A stretch of DNA of 64,000 nucleotides from Phyllobacterium phragmitis (GTDB taxonomy: Bacteria; Pseudomonadota; Alphaproteobacteria; Rhizobiales; Rhizobiaceae), in the NCBI RefSeq assembly GCF_002980495.1, contig NZ_PVBR01000010.1:115526-179525 (forward strand). The letters are read 5' to 3'. The position numbers were made by a program, and so were the translations under genes. Numbering within the stretch: position 1 is the first letter of the stretch; the number at the start of each line of letters is the position of its first letter. Shown here piece after piece: positions 45,237-56,093 of the stretch. Under the pieces are notes generated by a model, which saw nothing but the letters and a program-made list of their open reading frames with translations, made no database searches and was not told the DNA's origin.

Positions 45237-45995
45237 TCAGCCCTGGAGGCTGTGCCCGCCATCGACGGTGATGATCGTCCCGGTCATGTAGCGGCTCGCA
45301 TCGGAGGCGAGCATCAGCACCGCACCATCGAGATCCTGCGTCTCGCCGAGCCTGCGCATCGGGTTGCGTCCTTTGAGGAAGCCGCTGGCCGGCCCTTCGA
45401 GCACCGCTTCGTTGATCCGGGTCGGAAACCAGCCAGGTGCGATCGCATTGACGCGGATATCATGGCAGGCCCATTCGAGCGCCAGCGCCCGCGTCATCTG
45501 TGAAATCGCGGCTTTGGACATCGAGTAGGCGGCAGCCCCCTTCAACGGCCTTTCCGCGAGAATGCTCGTCATGTTGATAATCGTCCCGCCGCATCCCGCG
45601 GCGATCAATCGTCTGGCGGCTTCCTGCGCCACGCAGAATGCCCCGGCGACATTGACCTCGAAGACACGTTCGAGCATTTCCCGCGTCGTATCGAGTGCCC
45701 GCGCCATCTGCGCCACGCCGGCATTGTTGAAGACGGCCGTCACCGTCCCGAGCTGCGCTTCCGCTTCGTCGAAGGCGCGCTTCACCTCGTCGGCACATGT
45801 CACATCGGCCATGATATCGATGATCTCGCCGCAACCCGCCAGGCTGTGGCGCACGGGTGCCTGCGTGCGGGAAATCGAGATCACATTGGCGCCACGCCTT
45901 GAAAGCACCTCGACCATCCGCAATCCCAGGCCTGAAGAACCGCCCGTCACCGCTATGGTTTTCCCGGCAACGGAAAGAAGTGCTTCATCGGTCAT
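45237..45995 (-). CDS. Short-chain dehydrogenase/reductase (SDR)
   Basis: 252-aa classical SDR. Coenzyme motif TGGSSGLGLRMVEVLSRRGANVISISR, NNAGVAQ, catalytic Ser in IINMTSILAE and Tyr/Lys in AAAYSMSKAAISQ, then the family-typical VNAIAPGWFPTRIN. Arg after the first strand (SISRTQ) suggests NADP(H) preference. It lies on the same strand as the oxidoreductase but 268 bases upstream of it, and is divergent from the dihydroxy-acid dehydratase gene. The substrate is not evident. Confidence 0.88.
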   Translation of the reverse strand: MTDEALLSVAGKTIAVTGGSSGLGLRMVEVLSRRGANVISISRTQAPVRHSLAGCGEIIDIMADVTCADEVKRAFDEAEAQLGTVTAVFNNAGVAQMARALDTTREMLERVFEVNVAGAFCVAQEAARRLIAAGCGGTIINMTSILAERPLKGAAAYSMSKAAISQMTRALALEWACHDIRVNAIAPGWFPTRINEAVLEGPASGFLKGRNPMRRLGETQDLDGAVLMLASDASRYMTGTIITVDGGHSLQG

Positions 45996-46252
45996 GAACG
46001 GTCACACGCTTGAAAATTCGAGGCTCGACTGAAGGATTCACGAATCCATTCTTAGAGGCTGCAATCTATCGTGACAACTGCAAGGCGCCGACCTTTGCCG
46101 GACCATGCGGAGATAGTTCGGTCTTTCCCCGGCATAACTATTCCCTGCTGACGGAATGGCGAGACTGCATCGGTATAGTTCTCTATGATGACAGATAAAC
46201 TGACGCACGGCCCGTCAAACGGCCTCGTAACGGATGAGGAAGGAGCCGGCTC

Positions 46253-47926
46253 ATGCCTTACAACGAGCGATCGAAGCACATAACCGAGGGCGTGGCCCGA
46301 TCACCCAATCGGGCGATGTATTATGCCCTGGGCTATGAGAAGGCCGATTTCGACAAGCCGATGATCGGCATCGCCAACGGGCATTCGACGATTACGCCGT
46401 GCAATGCGGGTCTGCAGCCGCTGGCCGATGTGGCGGTCGCCGCCGCCAGGAAGGCCGGCGCCAATCCACAGATATTCGGAACGCCCACCATCTCCGACGG
46501 CATGGCCATGGGCACGGAGGGTATGAAATATTCGCTCATTTCCCGCGAGGTGATCGCCGACTGCATCGAAACCTGCGTACAGGGCCAATGGATGGACGGC
46601 GTGCTCGTCCTGGGCGGCTGCGACAAGAATATGCCCGGCGGCATGATGGCGATCGCACGCACCAACGTTCCGGCCATCTATGTCTATGGCGGCACCATCA
46701 AGCCCGGCCGCTGGAAGGGGAAGGATCTTTCCATCGTCTCATCCTTCGAGGCAGTGGGCTCCTATATGGCTGGCCGGATGAGCCAGGAGGATTTCGAAGG
46801 CATTGAACGCAATGCCTGCCCGTCGACCGGCTCCTGCGGCGGCATGTATACCGCCAACACCATGAGCTCCTCTTTCGAAGCCCTTGGCATGTCGTTGCTC
46901 TATTCCTCGACCATGGCCAACCCCGATCCCGAAAAGATAGAGAGCACGGCGGAATCCGCGAGAGTGCTGGTCGAGGCCGTGAAAACGGGCATCAAGCCAC
47001 GCGACATCATCACCCGCAAATCGGTCGAGAACGCCGTGGCGCTGATGATGGCGACAGGCGGTTCCACCAATGGCGTGTTGCACTATCTCGCCATTACGCA
47101 TGCGGCGGAAATAGAATGGACGCTGGACGATTTCGAGCGCATGCGCCGCAAGGTTCCCGTCATCTGCGACCTCAAGCCCTCCGGCAGCTATATGGCGGTC
47201 GACCTGCACCGGGCGGGCGGCATTCCGCAGGTGCTGAAGATCCTTCTCAATGCCGGTCTCCTGCATGGCGATTGCCTGACCATCACCGGACGCACGCTGG
47301 CCCAAGAACTCGAGCACGTGCCGGATGAACCATCCGCCGATCAGACGGTGATCCGCCCGATAAGCGAAGCGCTCTACAAGGAGGGGCACCTGGCGATCCT
47401 CAAGGGCAATCTCGCAACGCAAGGCGCGGTTGCCAAGATCACCGGACTGAAGAGCTCCGTCATCAGCGGTCCGGCGCGGGTCTTCGACGACGAGACCTCG
47501 GCAATGGACGCCATCCTCTCCGACAAGATCAGGCCGGGCGACGTGCTGGTGCTGCGCTACCTCGGACCGAAGGGCGGCCCGGGCATGCCGGAAATGCTCA
47601 GCCCCACCTCGGCGATCATCGGGCGCGGCCTTGGCGACAGCGTAGGCCTCATCACGGATGGCCGCTTTTCGGGCGGCACGTGGGGCATGGTCGTCGGCCA
47701 TGTCACGCCGGAGGCCTTTGAAGGCGGCACTATTGCACTTGTCAGGGAAGGCGACACCATCACTATAGATGCCAAAAAGCAACTTCTGCAGCTCGAGGTC
47801 GACGAAGCCGAGATCGAACGCCGGCGCGGAGAATGGCGGCAGCCGCCGCCGCGCTATATCAGAGGCGTGCTGGCGAAATTCGCGCAACTGGCAAGGCCCG
47901 CCAGCGAGGGCGCCGTTACCGGTTAG
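46253..47926 (+). CDS. ilvD: Dihydroxy-acid dehydratase
   Basis: 557-aa IlvD/Edd-family enzyme. The three Fe-S ligands are visible: Cys50 ([12 protein letters not shown]), Cys123 ([11 protein letters not shown]) and Cys195 ([14 protein letters not shown]), with the Lys of CDKN as the carbamylated Mg ligand. The length fits the short dihydroxy-acid dehydratases (plant/actinobacterial type) rather than the 610-aa enterobacterial form. It converts 2,3-dihydroxy-isovalerate to 2-oxoisovalerate. Because a TRAP transporter follows on the same strand, a sugar-acid dehydratase role is possible. A strong ribosome site AGGAAGGAG precedes the ATG. Confidence 0.88.
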   Translation: MPYNERSKHITEGVARSPNRAMYYALGYEKADFDKPMIGIANGHSTITPCNAGLQPLADVAVAAARKAGANPQIFGTPTISDGMAMGTEGMKYSLISREVIADCIETCVQGQWMDGVLVLGGCDKNMPGGMMAIARTNVPAIYVYGGTIKPGRWKGKDLSIVSSFEAVGSYMAGRMSQEDFEGIERNACPSTGSCGGMYTANTMSSSFEALGMSLLYSSTMANPDPEKIESTAESARVLVEAVKTGIKPRDIITRKSVENAVALMMATGGSTNGVLHYLAITHAAEIEWTLDDFERMRRKVPVICDLKPSGSYMAVDLHRAGGIPQVLKILLNAGLLHGDCLTITGRTLAQELEHVPDEPSADQTVIRPISEALYKEGHLAILKGNLATQGAVAKITGLKSSVISGPARVFDDETSAMDAILSDKIRPGDVLVLRYLGPKGGPGMPEMLSPTSAIIGRGLGDSVGLITDGRFSGGTWGMVVGHVTPEAFEGGTIALVREGDTITIDAKKQLLQLEVDEAEIERRRGEWRQPPPRYIRGVLAKFAQLARPASEGAVTG

Positions 47927-48150
47927 GGCCAAAGGAGACGGTAAACGCAACAATGCGCAATAAAATTGTCTCGATCCAAAGTGTTATTGCTTACAAGGTT
48001 GATGGAACTGACCTTCGCTGTTATCGAAGCATCAAAACGGATCGACGAGACGTTGGCGGTCGAACGATGACAGGAAGATCATCGGGCTGGCCAAGCCTAT
48101 AAGGGAAAGCGCCGCATATCCGTCGGGTGGAGTTCTTGGGGAGGAAATCA

Positions 48151-48732
48151 ATGACACTTCTGCTCGGCCTGTCTGGGCTGATCGACCGCGTCAATGAATT
48201 CGTTGGCAAAAAGGTCGCTTGGCTGATTTTCCTGGCCGTTGTCGTTAGCGCCACCAACGCCGTGGTGCGCAAGGCGTTCAATGTATCCTCCAACGCCTGG
48301 CTGGAACTGCAATGGTATCTGTTCGGCGCGGCCTTCATGCTCGCCGCCGCCTATACGCTGCAGCAGAACGAGCATATCCGCATCGATATCCTCTACGGCA
48401 GCCTCAAGCGCCGCACCCAGCACTGGGTCGACCTTTTCGGCCATATCTTCTTCCTGATGCCCTTCGTCATCCTGATGATCGTCTACTTCATTCCCTATGT
48501 CAGCCTCTCCTACCGCTCAGGCGAGATGTCATCGAGCGCCGGCGGGCTCATCCTCTGGCCGGCGAAATCGCTTCTCCTCATCGGCTTCCTGCTGCTCGGG
48601 CTCCAAGGCATCTCCGAGATCATCAAGAAGATCGCCATCATGCGTGGCCTCATCGACGACCCCACTCCGCATCAGACCAAGGAAGCAATCGTCGAACAGG
48701 AAGTCGCGATTGCGGAGAACCGCAATGATTGA
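48151..48732 (+). CDS. TRAP transporter small permease (DctQ type)
   Basis: 193-aa protein with four transmembrane segments and the DctQ motifs KVAWLIFLAVVVSATNAVVRKAF and LELQWYLFGAAFMLAAAYTLQQNEHIRIDILY. The ATG at 48151 follows GAGGAAA; a longer reading from 48127 has no ribosome site. It overlaps the large permease by 8 bases (ATGATTGA). Mannitol/chloroaromatic-type TRAP systems have DctQ subunits of this length. Confidence 0.9.
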   Translation: MTLLLGLSGLIDRVNEFVGKKVAWLIFLAVVVSATNAVVRKAFNVSSNAWLELQWYLFGAAFMLAAAYTLQQNEHIRIDILYGSLKRRTQHWVDLFGHIFFLMPFVILMIVYFIPYVSLSYRSGEMSSSAGGLILWPAKSLLLIGFLLLGLQGISEIIKKIAIMRGLIDDPTPHQTKEAIVEQEVAIAENRND

Positions 48733-50509
48733 ATTCATTGCGCAGAACCTTGCGCCGATCATGTTCGCTTCGCTGGTGGTCTTCCTCCTGATCGGCTATC
48801 CCGTCGCCTTCGCGCTTGCCGCCAATGGCCTGCTGTTCTTTTGCATCGGCGTCGAACTGGCCCCGTTTTCGAACGGCTCGGTCACGCTGTCATGGCCGCT
48901 CCTCTACGCCTTGCCCGAGCGCTTCTGGGGGACGATGTCCAATGACACGCTATTGGCCATCCCCTTCTTCACCTTCATGGGCATCATCCTCGAACGATCC
49001 GGCATGGCCGAAGATCTGCTCGATACCGTTGGGCAATTGTTCGGCCCCATCCGCGGCGGGCTCGCTTATGCGGTGATCATCGTCGGTGCGTTGCTGGCCG
49101 CCACGACAGGCGTCGTCGCCGCCTCGGTCATCGCCATGGGACTGATCTCGCTGCCGATCATGCTGCGCTACGGTTATGACCGGCGCGTCGCCACCGGCGT
49201 CATCGCCGCATCGGGCACGCTGGCGCAGATCATACCGCCCTCGCTGGTGCTGATCATCCTCGCCGACCAGCTCGGGCGCTCGGTTGGAGACATGTATCGG
49301 GGTGCGCTGATCCCCGGCATGGTGCTCACCGGACTTTATCTCGGCTATGTCCTTCTGATGTCTGTCTTCTTTCCCAAAACGATGCCTGCTCTGCCGAAAG
49401 AGGCGCGCACGCTCGGATCAGGCGTCACATCGCTGTTCGCCGCATCCGTCGTGACCGGCGCCATCGTCTATGGCGCCTATATGCTGCTCATGGGGCACGG
49501 CATAGCCAATGCCGGCGTTTGGGCCGCGACCATCGGCATCGTCACCGTCTATGTGGCTACGCTCATAGACAGGAATCTGGAGCTTGGCCTGATGTCGCGG
49601 CTTGCACAGCAGGTCGTCATCGTGCTGATCCCGCCGCTGGCGCTGATTTTCCTGGTGCTCGGCACCATCTTCCTCGGCATCGCCACGCCGACCGAGGGCG
49701 GCGCCATGGGCGCGGTCGGCGCGCTGCTGATGGCCGCATCGAAGCGCCGCCTCAACATGAGCGTGATGAACCAGGCGCTTGCCTCGACGACGCGGCTTTC
49801 CGCTTTCGTCATGTTCATCCTGCTCGGCGCGCGCGTCTTTTCGCTGACCTTCTACGGCGTCAACGGCCATTTATGGGTCGAGCATCTCCTGGTATCGCTG
49901 CCCGGCGGCGAGGTCGGCTTCCTGATCGCCGTCAACATTCTCGTCTTCATCCTGGCGTTCTTCCTCGATTTCTTCGAGCTCGCCTTCATCATCGTGCCGC
50001 TTCTGGCGCCGGTCGCCGACAAACTCGGCATCGATCTCATCTGGTTCGGCGTGCTTCTCGGCATCAACATGCAGACGAGCTTCATGCATCCGCCCTTCGG
50101 CTTCGCGCTGTTCTACCTCAGGTCGGTCGCCGCCAGGGTGCCTTATCTCGACAAGATCACCGGCAAAAAGATCGAACCCGTCAAGACGAGCCAGATCTAT
50201 TGGGGAGCCGTACCCTTCGTCGTCATTCAGATCGTCATGATTACGCTGACCATCATGTTTCCGCAGATGGTCATGCATTATAAGGGTCCGGTGGTCGATC
50301 CGAATTCGATTGATATCCAGATGCCTGAAATGCCTACCTTCGGCGGAGGCGGGCTGGGTCTGCCGCCGATGGACGACCAGAATGGCGGCAGTTCGGGCAA
50401 CGGCCTCGGCCTCCCCCCGCTCGGCGCGCCCGATACGCAGCCTCCTGCTCCGTCACAGCCTGCCAATCCCGCGCAGCCGGATCTGAACCAGCCGCCGCAA
50501 TTCGATTGA
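48725..50509 (+). CDS. TRAP transporter large permease (DctM type) with a Pro/Gln-rich tail
   Basis: 594-aa membrane protein of the large-subunit class with about thirteen segments. DctM motifs are FFTFMGIILERSGMAEDLLDTVGQLFGPIRGGLAYAVIIVGALLAATTG, IPPSLVLIILADQLG and TPTEGGAMGAVGALLMA. The final 60 residues are a soluble tail rich in Pro, Gln, Gly and Asn (FGGGGLGLPPMDDQNGG and onward) absent from standard DctM (about 430 aa). It cooperates with the DctQ subunit and a periplasmic DctP. Confidence 0.9.
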   Translation: MIEFIAQNLAPIMFASLVVFLLIGYPVAFALAANGLLFFCIGVELAPFSNGSVTLSWPLLYALPERFWGTMSNDTLLAIPFFTFMGIILERSGMAEDLLDTVGQLFGPIRGGLAYAVIIVGALLAATTGVVAASVIAMGLISLPIMLRYGYDRRVATGVIAASGTLAQIIPPSLVLIILADQLGRSVGDMYRGALIPGMVLTGLYLGYVLLMSVFFPKTMPALPKEARTLGSGVTSLFAASVVTGAIVYGAYMLLMGHGIANAGVWAATIGIVTVYVATLIDRNLELGLMSRLAQQVVIVLIPPLALIFLVLGTIFLGIATPTEGGAMGAVGALLMAASKRRLNMSVMNQALASTTRLSAFVMFILLGARVFSLTFYGVNGHLWVEHLLVSLPGGEVGFLIAVNILVFILAFFLDFFELAFIIVPLLAPVADKLGIDLIWFGVLLGINMQTSFMHPPFGFALFYLRSVAARVPYLDKITGKKIEPVKTSQIYWGAVPFVVIQIVMITLTIMFPQMVMHYKGPVVDPNSIDIQMPEMPTFGGGGLGLPPMDDQNGGSSGNGLGLPPLGAPDTQPPAPSQPANPAQPDLNQPPQFD

Positions 50510-50517
50510 AGGCACAA

Positions 50518-50551
50518 AAAAGCCCCGATGCGATGCCGCATCGGGGCTTTT
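50518..50551. terminator. Bidirectional intrinsic terminator between dctM and dctP
   Basis: 15-base arms AAAAGCCCCGATGCG/CGCATCGGGGCTTTT around ATGC give T-tracts on both strands, serving the two convergent genes. Confidence 0.92.
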
Positions 50552-50565
50552 AAAAACAAACCAGC

Positions 50566-51726
<1,161 letters not shown>

Positions 51727-51929
51727 TCATGCCCCCTCCGGCCATCGCGGCTTAACATACATGCTCGCATCACGCTGTCCACATTCGCTTGGCGCGATAT
51801 CATACTTTCGTGCTGGACAGCCTCATCGTCCAGCGACGCGCTCCCCATTGGAAAAATGCCGCTGACAGCTTAAGTTAAGCGAAGTGGAACAATGGTCTGC
51901 CTGCGGGCAGGTTTCGGAAAAAGCCGGTC

Positions 51930-52709
51930 ATGTCAAACTCATCGAGACCCCTCGTCGCCGTCACCTCCGATGTGCGTTCTTTTGAAAACTACACCTGGCA
52001 CGCCGTGCCGGAACAATATCTCACGGCCGCCATCGAAGGTGCCGAGGTCACGCCGCTGATCGTGCCATCCTATGGCGCCGCGCTCGACCTCGATGCCATT
52101 CTCAGGTCCGTTGACGGCGTGCTCGTGACAGGATCGAAATCGAATGTGCATCCCTTGCTCTATGGCGCGGAACCGACCGAAGCGCACGAGCCTTTCGACC
52201 CCGCGCGCGATGCAACGTCGCTGCCGCTCATCCGCCGCGCCATCGAATTGGGCGTACCGCTTCTGGCGATCTGCCGCGGCATCCAGGAACTCAATGTCGC
52301 GCTCGGCGGAACGTTGGCCACTGAAATCCAGGAACTGGCCGACCGCATCGACCACCGCGCACCGCAATCGGACGACCAGGCGGAACGCTTTGCCATCCGC
52401 CATCCGGTGCGCATAAAGCCCGGCTCATGCCTTGCTTCCATCATGGAGGCGGACAGTATTCAGGTGAATTCGGTGCATCGGCAGGCGATCGACAGGCCCG
52501 CACCGCGCCTCGAAATCGAAGCGACGGCTGAAGACGGCACGATTGAAGCCGTGTCGGTGAAGGATGCAAAGGGCTTTGCCGTCGGCGTCCAGTGGCATCC
52601 GGAATATTGGGTTCGCACAGACAGCCCGTCGCGCAAGGTCTTTGCGGCTTTCGGTGACGCTGCGCGCGCCCATAGGGCGGCACGCGACTGTCTGGCCGCC
52701 GCCGAATAA
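51930..52709 (+). CDS. Gamma-glutamyl-gamma-aminobutyrate hydrolase family protein (peptidase C26)
   Basis: 259-aa class-I amidotransferase-like hydrolase (PuuD type). The nucleophile is Cys115 in PLLAICRGIQELNVALGGTL; His and Glu follow in VGVQWHPEYW near residue 225. The oxyanion strand is GVLVTGSKSNVHP. It would release GABA or similar amines from gamma-glutamyl conjugates. It stands alone here, without other puu genes. Confidence 0.9.
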   Translation: MSNSSRPLVAVTSDVRSFENYTWHAVPEQYLTAAIEGAEVTPLIVPSYGAALDLDAILRSVDGVLVTGSKSNVHPLLYGAEPTEAHEPFDPARDATSLPLIRRAIELGVPLLAICRGIQELNVALGGTLATEIQELADRIDHRAPQSDDQAERFAIRHPVRIKPGSCLASIMEADSIQVNSVHRQAIDRPAPRLEIEATAEDGTIEAVSVKDAKGFAVGVQWHPEYWVRTDSPSRKVFAAFGDAARAHRAARDCLAAAE

Positions 52710-52713
52710 AGAG

Positions 52714-53175
52714 CTAGTTCGCCGCGCCGAGCGCCGACATTGACACCGGCGCCTCGCCGGGTTCGATCGATTCATACTGCAGGCCGTCGCCTTCGGCGAA
52801 CTCTATCACCGTGCGGCCCTGCCGGTCGGCGAAGACGATGCTGCCATCATCCTGGCGCTGCCACACCACCGCTTGCAGGAGTTGAGGATAGACTGCAAGG
52901 CAATCGGCTTCGACGCTGAGCGCGCCGCTTCGGCCGGCAGCACGTTTTTCCGCATGAGCGACGCAAATTCTTTCCTCGCCCGCTGAAGCAAGCACGAACG
53001 TTTCGGGGTTAAGCGATGCACGCTGCGTCTCCTGCGGCGCAATCGCCGCAGTCGTCAGCCGATCGACACCCATCTCGGCAGCGCCCTCGTGTGAAGAAAA
53101 CAAGCCGGACCGGGCAACGCCAGCAAGAAGAAGCACGATGGCCACACCGCCTAATGCAACATTGCGATACATCAT
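52714..53175 (-). CDS. Hypothetical membrane-anchored protein
   Basis: 153-aa protein with one N-terminal transmembrane segment (YRNVALGGVAIVLLLAGVARSGLF) and a soluble domain of about 125 residues with two cysteines (EERICVAHAEKR, SVEADCLAVYPQLL) that could form a disulfide in the periplasm. The C-terminal QRQDDGSIVFADRQGRTVIEFAEGDG looks like beta strands. The ATG at 53175 follows GAAGG. No family recognised. It is convergent with the preceding hydrolase. Confidence 0.7.
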   Translation of the reverse strand: MMYRNVALGGVAIVLLLAGVARSGLFSSHEGAAEMGVDRLTTAAIAPQETQRASLNPETFVLASAGEERICVAHAEKRAAGRSGALSVEADCLAVYPQLLQAVVWQRQDDGSIVFADRQGRTVIEFAEGDGLQYESIEPGEAPVSMSALGAAN

Positions 53176-53268
53176 TGCCTTCACCCATCTCTTTCTTCGC
53201 CGGATCGGGAATGGCGACTTCATAAGAGATGGTAAACAGACGTGGTAAACGCTGCGTTAAGAATTTGC

Positions 53269-54243
53269 TCAAATACGGCGCTTGACGTTGATCGTCTCCC
53301 GCACCGGCGTCAGCGGAGCACCATCCCTGAACCAGGCGACGAGATTATCCACCACGAGATTGGCCATCGCGCGGCGCGTCGCCTGCGAGGCGGAACCGAC
53401 ATGCGGCAGAAGCGTGGCATTCGGCAGATCGATCAGCGCCTGCGGCACATGCGGCTCATCGGCGAAGACATCGAGGCCGGCGGCGGCAATTGTGCCGTTG
53501 CCGAGCGCCTTGATCAGCGCATCCTCGTCGACGACGCTGCCGCGCCCGATATTGATGAGAACCCCATCGGGGCCAAGCGCCCGGAGCACGTCCGCATCGA
53601 TGGATTTCTCCGTTCCGGCGCCTCCCGGCGCAACCGCGATAAGCGTGTCGACCGCCTCGGCCAGAGCCAAAAGAGTGGGATAATAATCATAAGCCACGCC
53701 ATCGACTTTGTTACGGTTGTGATAGGCGACCGGCAGGCCGAACGCCTCGATCCGCCGACCAATGGCCTTGCCGATCCGCCCGAGCCCGAAAATGCCGATG
53801 CCGCGGCCGCGCAGCGACAGTTTCGTCAGCGGATAATTGCCCTGGCTCTCCCACTTGCCCGCCCGCAGCCATGCCTGCGCCTGGGGCAATTCCCTCACCG
53901 TATCGAGCAGCAGGCCCAATGCCGTGTCGGCGACTTCCTCGGTCAAAACATCGGGCGTGTTGGTGACCATTACGCTGGCGGATTCGGCAAAAACCGCATC
54001 CACCTTGTCGTAGCCGACGCCGAAATTGGCGATGATCTCCAGATTGGGCAGCGCGTCTATGAACGGACCGTCGATCACGGCACTGGCGGCAACGCCGCGC
54101 ACCCGTGCCGCAAGCTCGGGCGTGACCAGCGCCGGATCGCCCTTGTCCAGTGTCTCGATCCTGAACGCTTTGCCGATGCCGTCGACAGCGTGAGGATGAA
54201 GTGCACCGACTACGAGTATCGTCGTTTCATGCGTTCCGGTCAT
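53269..54243 (-). CDS. D-isomer-specific 2-hydroxyacid dehydrogenase
   Basis: 324-aa NAD(P)-dependent oxidoreductase (glyoxylate/hydroxypyruvate reductase group). Rossmann motif GRGIGIFGLGRIGKAIGRRIEAFG, catalytic Arg in LINIGRGSVVDEDALI, Glu in DVFADEPHVP and His in ATLLPHVGSASQATR are all present. It lies 48 bases after the LacI regulator on the same strand, so it is likely part of a LacI-controlled unit. Confidence 0.93.
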   Translation of the reverse strand: MTGTHETTILVVGALHPHAVDGIGKAFRIETLDKGDPALVTPELAARVRGVAASAVIDGPFIDALPNLEIIANFGVGYDKVDAVFAESASVMVTNTPDVLTEEVADTALGLLLDTVRELPQAQAWLRAGKWESQGNYPLTKLSLRGRGIGIFGLGRIGKAIGRRIEAFGLPVAYHNRNKVDGVAYDYYPTLLALAEAVDTLIAVAPGGAGTEKSIDADVLRALGPDGVLINIGRGSVVDEDALIKALGNGTIAAAGLDVFADEPHVPQALIDLPNATLLPHVGSASQATRRAMANLVVDNLVAWFRDGAPLTPVRETINVKRRI

Positions 54244-54290
54244 GATTGTTCAATCCTCCCTGACTTTAAGAATCCAGTTGGTATTCAGTT

Positions 54291-55310
54291 TTACCGGCTT
54301 TTCGGCTTGGCTGTCGATTGCCGGATGCGCAGTTCCGGCTTGATGAGTTCCTGGCGCGGCGGTGCGCCCACGCCGTTCAATTGATCGAGCAGCGCGCGCG
54401 CCGCCCGCAGGCCTACCTCGCGCTGGCCGTTCCATACGGTGGTCAGCGCCGGGGTGGCGATCGCCGCTTCCTCGAGATCGTCATATCCGGTCACCGAGAT
54501 ATCCTCGCCTGGCACCAGCCCCGCCCTTGCGATCCCGTTCATCAGGCCGATGGCGGTCAGGTCGTTCCAGCAGACAGCAGCCGTCGGCTTGTCGATCAGC
54601 GCCAGGAATTGCGGTGCGACCTCGAAGCCGCCCTGCTTGGTGCGCGGTCCCGGAATCCGCCATTCCGGGCTGACAGGCAGTCCGGCCTTTTCCATCGCCA
54701 CGACATAGCCATGATACCGGTCGCGACCGGTCGAGGTCTGGTCGGTACCGCCGATCATGGCGATCCGCGTGTGTCCGAGCGAAATCAGATGATTGGTGGC
54801 AAGCCCGATGCCATAGGAATCGTCGCCGCGAAAAACCGGGACATTGGCCTCCTCGACGGTACGCGCGATCAGCACCACCGGAAGCCCGTTATCCTCGGCA
54901 AGCTGGATATCGGCGGCGGGCGTGCCGATGGCAGGCGACATGATCACGCCATCCGCGCCCAACTGCAGAAGCGTGTCGATGAAGGTGCGCTGTTTTTCGA
55001 GCTGATCGTAATGGTTCGACAGGATGAAGGTCTGCCGCGACCGGTCGAGTTCCGATTCGATCGACCGCAGGATCTCGGCGAAGAACGGGTTCATGATATC
55101 GTGCACGACGACACCGACAATGCCCGAGCGCGATGTCCTCAAACTGGCCGCACGGCGATTATAGATATAGCCTATGGCGCGGGCATGTTCCTTGATCTTG
55201 TCCCGGGTCTGGTCGGCCACCAGAGGACTGTCGCGCAGAGCCAGCGAAACTGTTGCGGTCGAAACACCCAGCGCATCCGCTATGGTCGAAAGCTTGATCT
55301 TCTGGGCCAA
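54291..55310 (-). CDS. LacI-family transcriptional regulator
   Basis: 339-aa regulator. N-terminal HTH KLSTIADALGVSTATVSLALRDSPLVADQTRDKI, hinge helix RRAASLRTSRSGIVGVVVHD, then the sugar-binding periplasmic-protein-like core (ADGVIMSPAIGTPAADIQ, TAAVCWNDLTAIGLMNGIARAG). Closely related proteins often regulate sugar or sugar-acid catabolism. The adjacent 2-hydroxyacid dehydrogenase is the obvious target. Upstream, CGATTT (55337-55342) and AAATCG (55348-55353) form a possible operator. Confidence 0.93.
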   Translation of the reverse strand: MAQKIKLSTIADALGVSTATVSLALRDSPLVADQTRDKIKEHARAIGYIYNRRAASLRTSRSGIVGVVVHDIMNPFFAEILRSIESELDRSRQTFILSNHYDQLEKQRTFIDTLLQLGADGVIMSPAIGTPAADIQLAEDNGLPVVLIARTVEEANVPVFRGDDSYGIGLATNHLISLGHTRIAMIGGTDQTSTGRDRYHGYVVAMEKAGLPVSPEWRIPGPRTKQGGFEVAPQFLALIDKPTAAVCWNDLTAIGLMNGIARAGLVPGEDISVTGYDDLEEAAIATPALTTVWNGQREVGLRAARALLDQLNGVGAPPRQELIKPELRIRQSTAKPKSR

Positions 55311-55443
55311 CGCGCCTTCCGGACCTTTCCTGAACCGATTTCAAAACAAATCGATTGAATTATTATGCGGGATTTATGCCACCCCGGTCGGGGAAATGAA
55401 AGGTTTTTTGCTGTGGCGAAAACCGGGAGAACAGCAAACGGCT

Positions 55444-55932
55444 CTATGCCACATCCTCTTCGTCCGCGGTCTCATCGGCACCATCCGCATGACGGGCGAG
55501 TTCGCGTGCCGACAGATTGATTTCAAGCCGGTTAAGCAATTTCAGAAACGTCTTGCGTTCCTTCTTGTCCAGCCCGCGCAACGCTTCCTTTTCCGTCTTG
55601 CGGATGGACTTCTCGATGGTCTTGATGACATCGCGCCCGCTCTCCGTGAGAAAGACATGCGCCTGCCGCTGATCCTTCTCCGACGCCTGTTTGGTGACGA
55701 AGCCCTGCGATTGAAGGCGGGCAATGGTCTTGGTCACAGTCGGAGGACGCACGCCCAGACGCTGCGCCAGAATACCCGGAGGCAGCCCGTCTTCCGCGGC
55801 CAGCTGTAGCATGATGGCATCTTGTCCGGCGTAAAGCCCATGTTCCAAGAGCCTCGTCGCGAGCGAAGTACGCCCCAATCTTGCGGCCGATTGCAGCCGG
55901 TACAAGATGGCCGGTTTCCGTTCCTTGGTCAT
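55444..55932 (-). CDS. MarR-family transcriptional regulator
   Basis: 162-aa winged-HTH regulator. The HTH is GLPPGILAQRLGVRPPTVTKTIARLQSQGFVTKQASEKDQRQAHVFLTESG, in which the DQRQ wing and the T-x-T-K recognition helix follow MarR. N-terminal helices carry the dimerisation face. The ribosome site GGGGA lies at 7-8 bases. It is divergent from the amidohydrolase gene with a palindrome in between, so it probably represses that pair. Confidence 0.92.
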   Translation of the reverse strand: MTKERKPAILYRLQSAARLGRTSLATRLLEHGLYAGQDAIMLQLAAEDGLPPGILAQRLGVRPPTVTKTIARLQSQGFVTKQASEKDQRQAHVFLTESGRDVIKTIEKSIRKTEKEALRGLDKKERKTFLKLLNRLEINLSARELARHADGADETADEEDVA

Positions 55933-55959
55933 GCGATCTCCCCCTATAAGCCAGACTCC

Positions 55960-55976
55960 ACGAAGCTGAGCTTCGT
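55960..55976. promoter_or_regulatory. Palindrome between marR-type gene and amidohydrolase
   Basis: Perfect arms ACGAAGC/GCTTCGT around TGA, 28 bases upstream of the MarR-family start and 118 bases upstream of the amidohydrolase start. It is a candidate MarR operator. Confidence 0.4.
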
Positions 55977-56093
55977 CGGATCATAAGTCGGCTTTCCCCT
56001 CAGGGCAAATACTTCCGGACAAGTTTTGGCTGTGTCCTTGCCGCCCCATGCCTGCTTCGCTACGCTGGCTTAGGAATGTGACGGGAGAATAAC

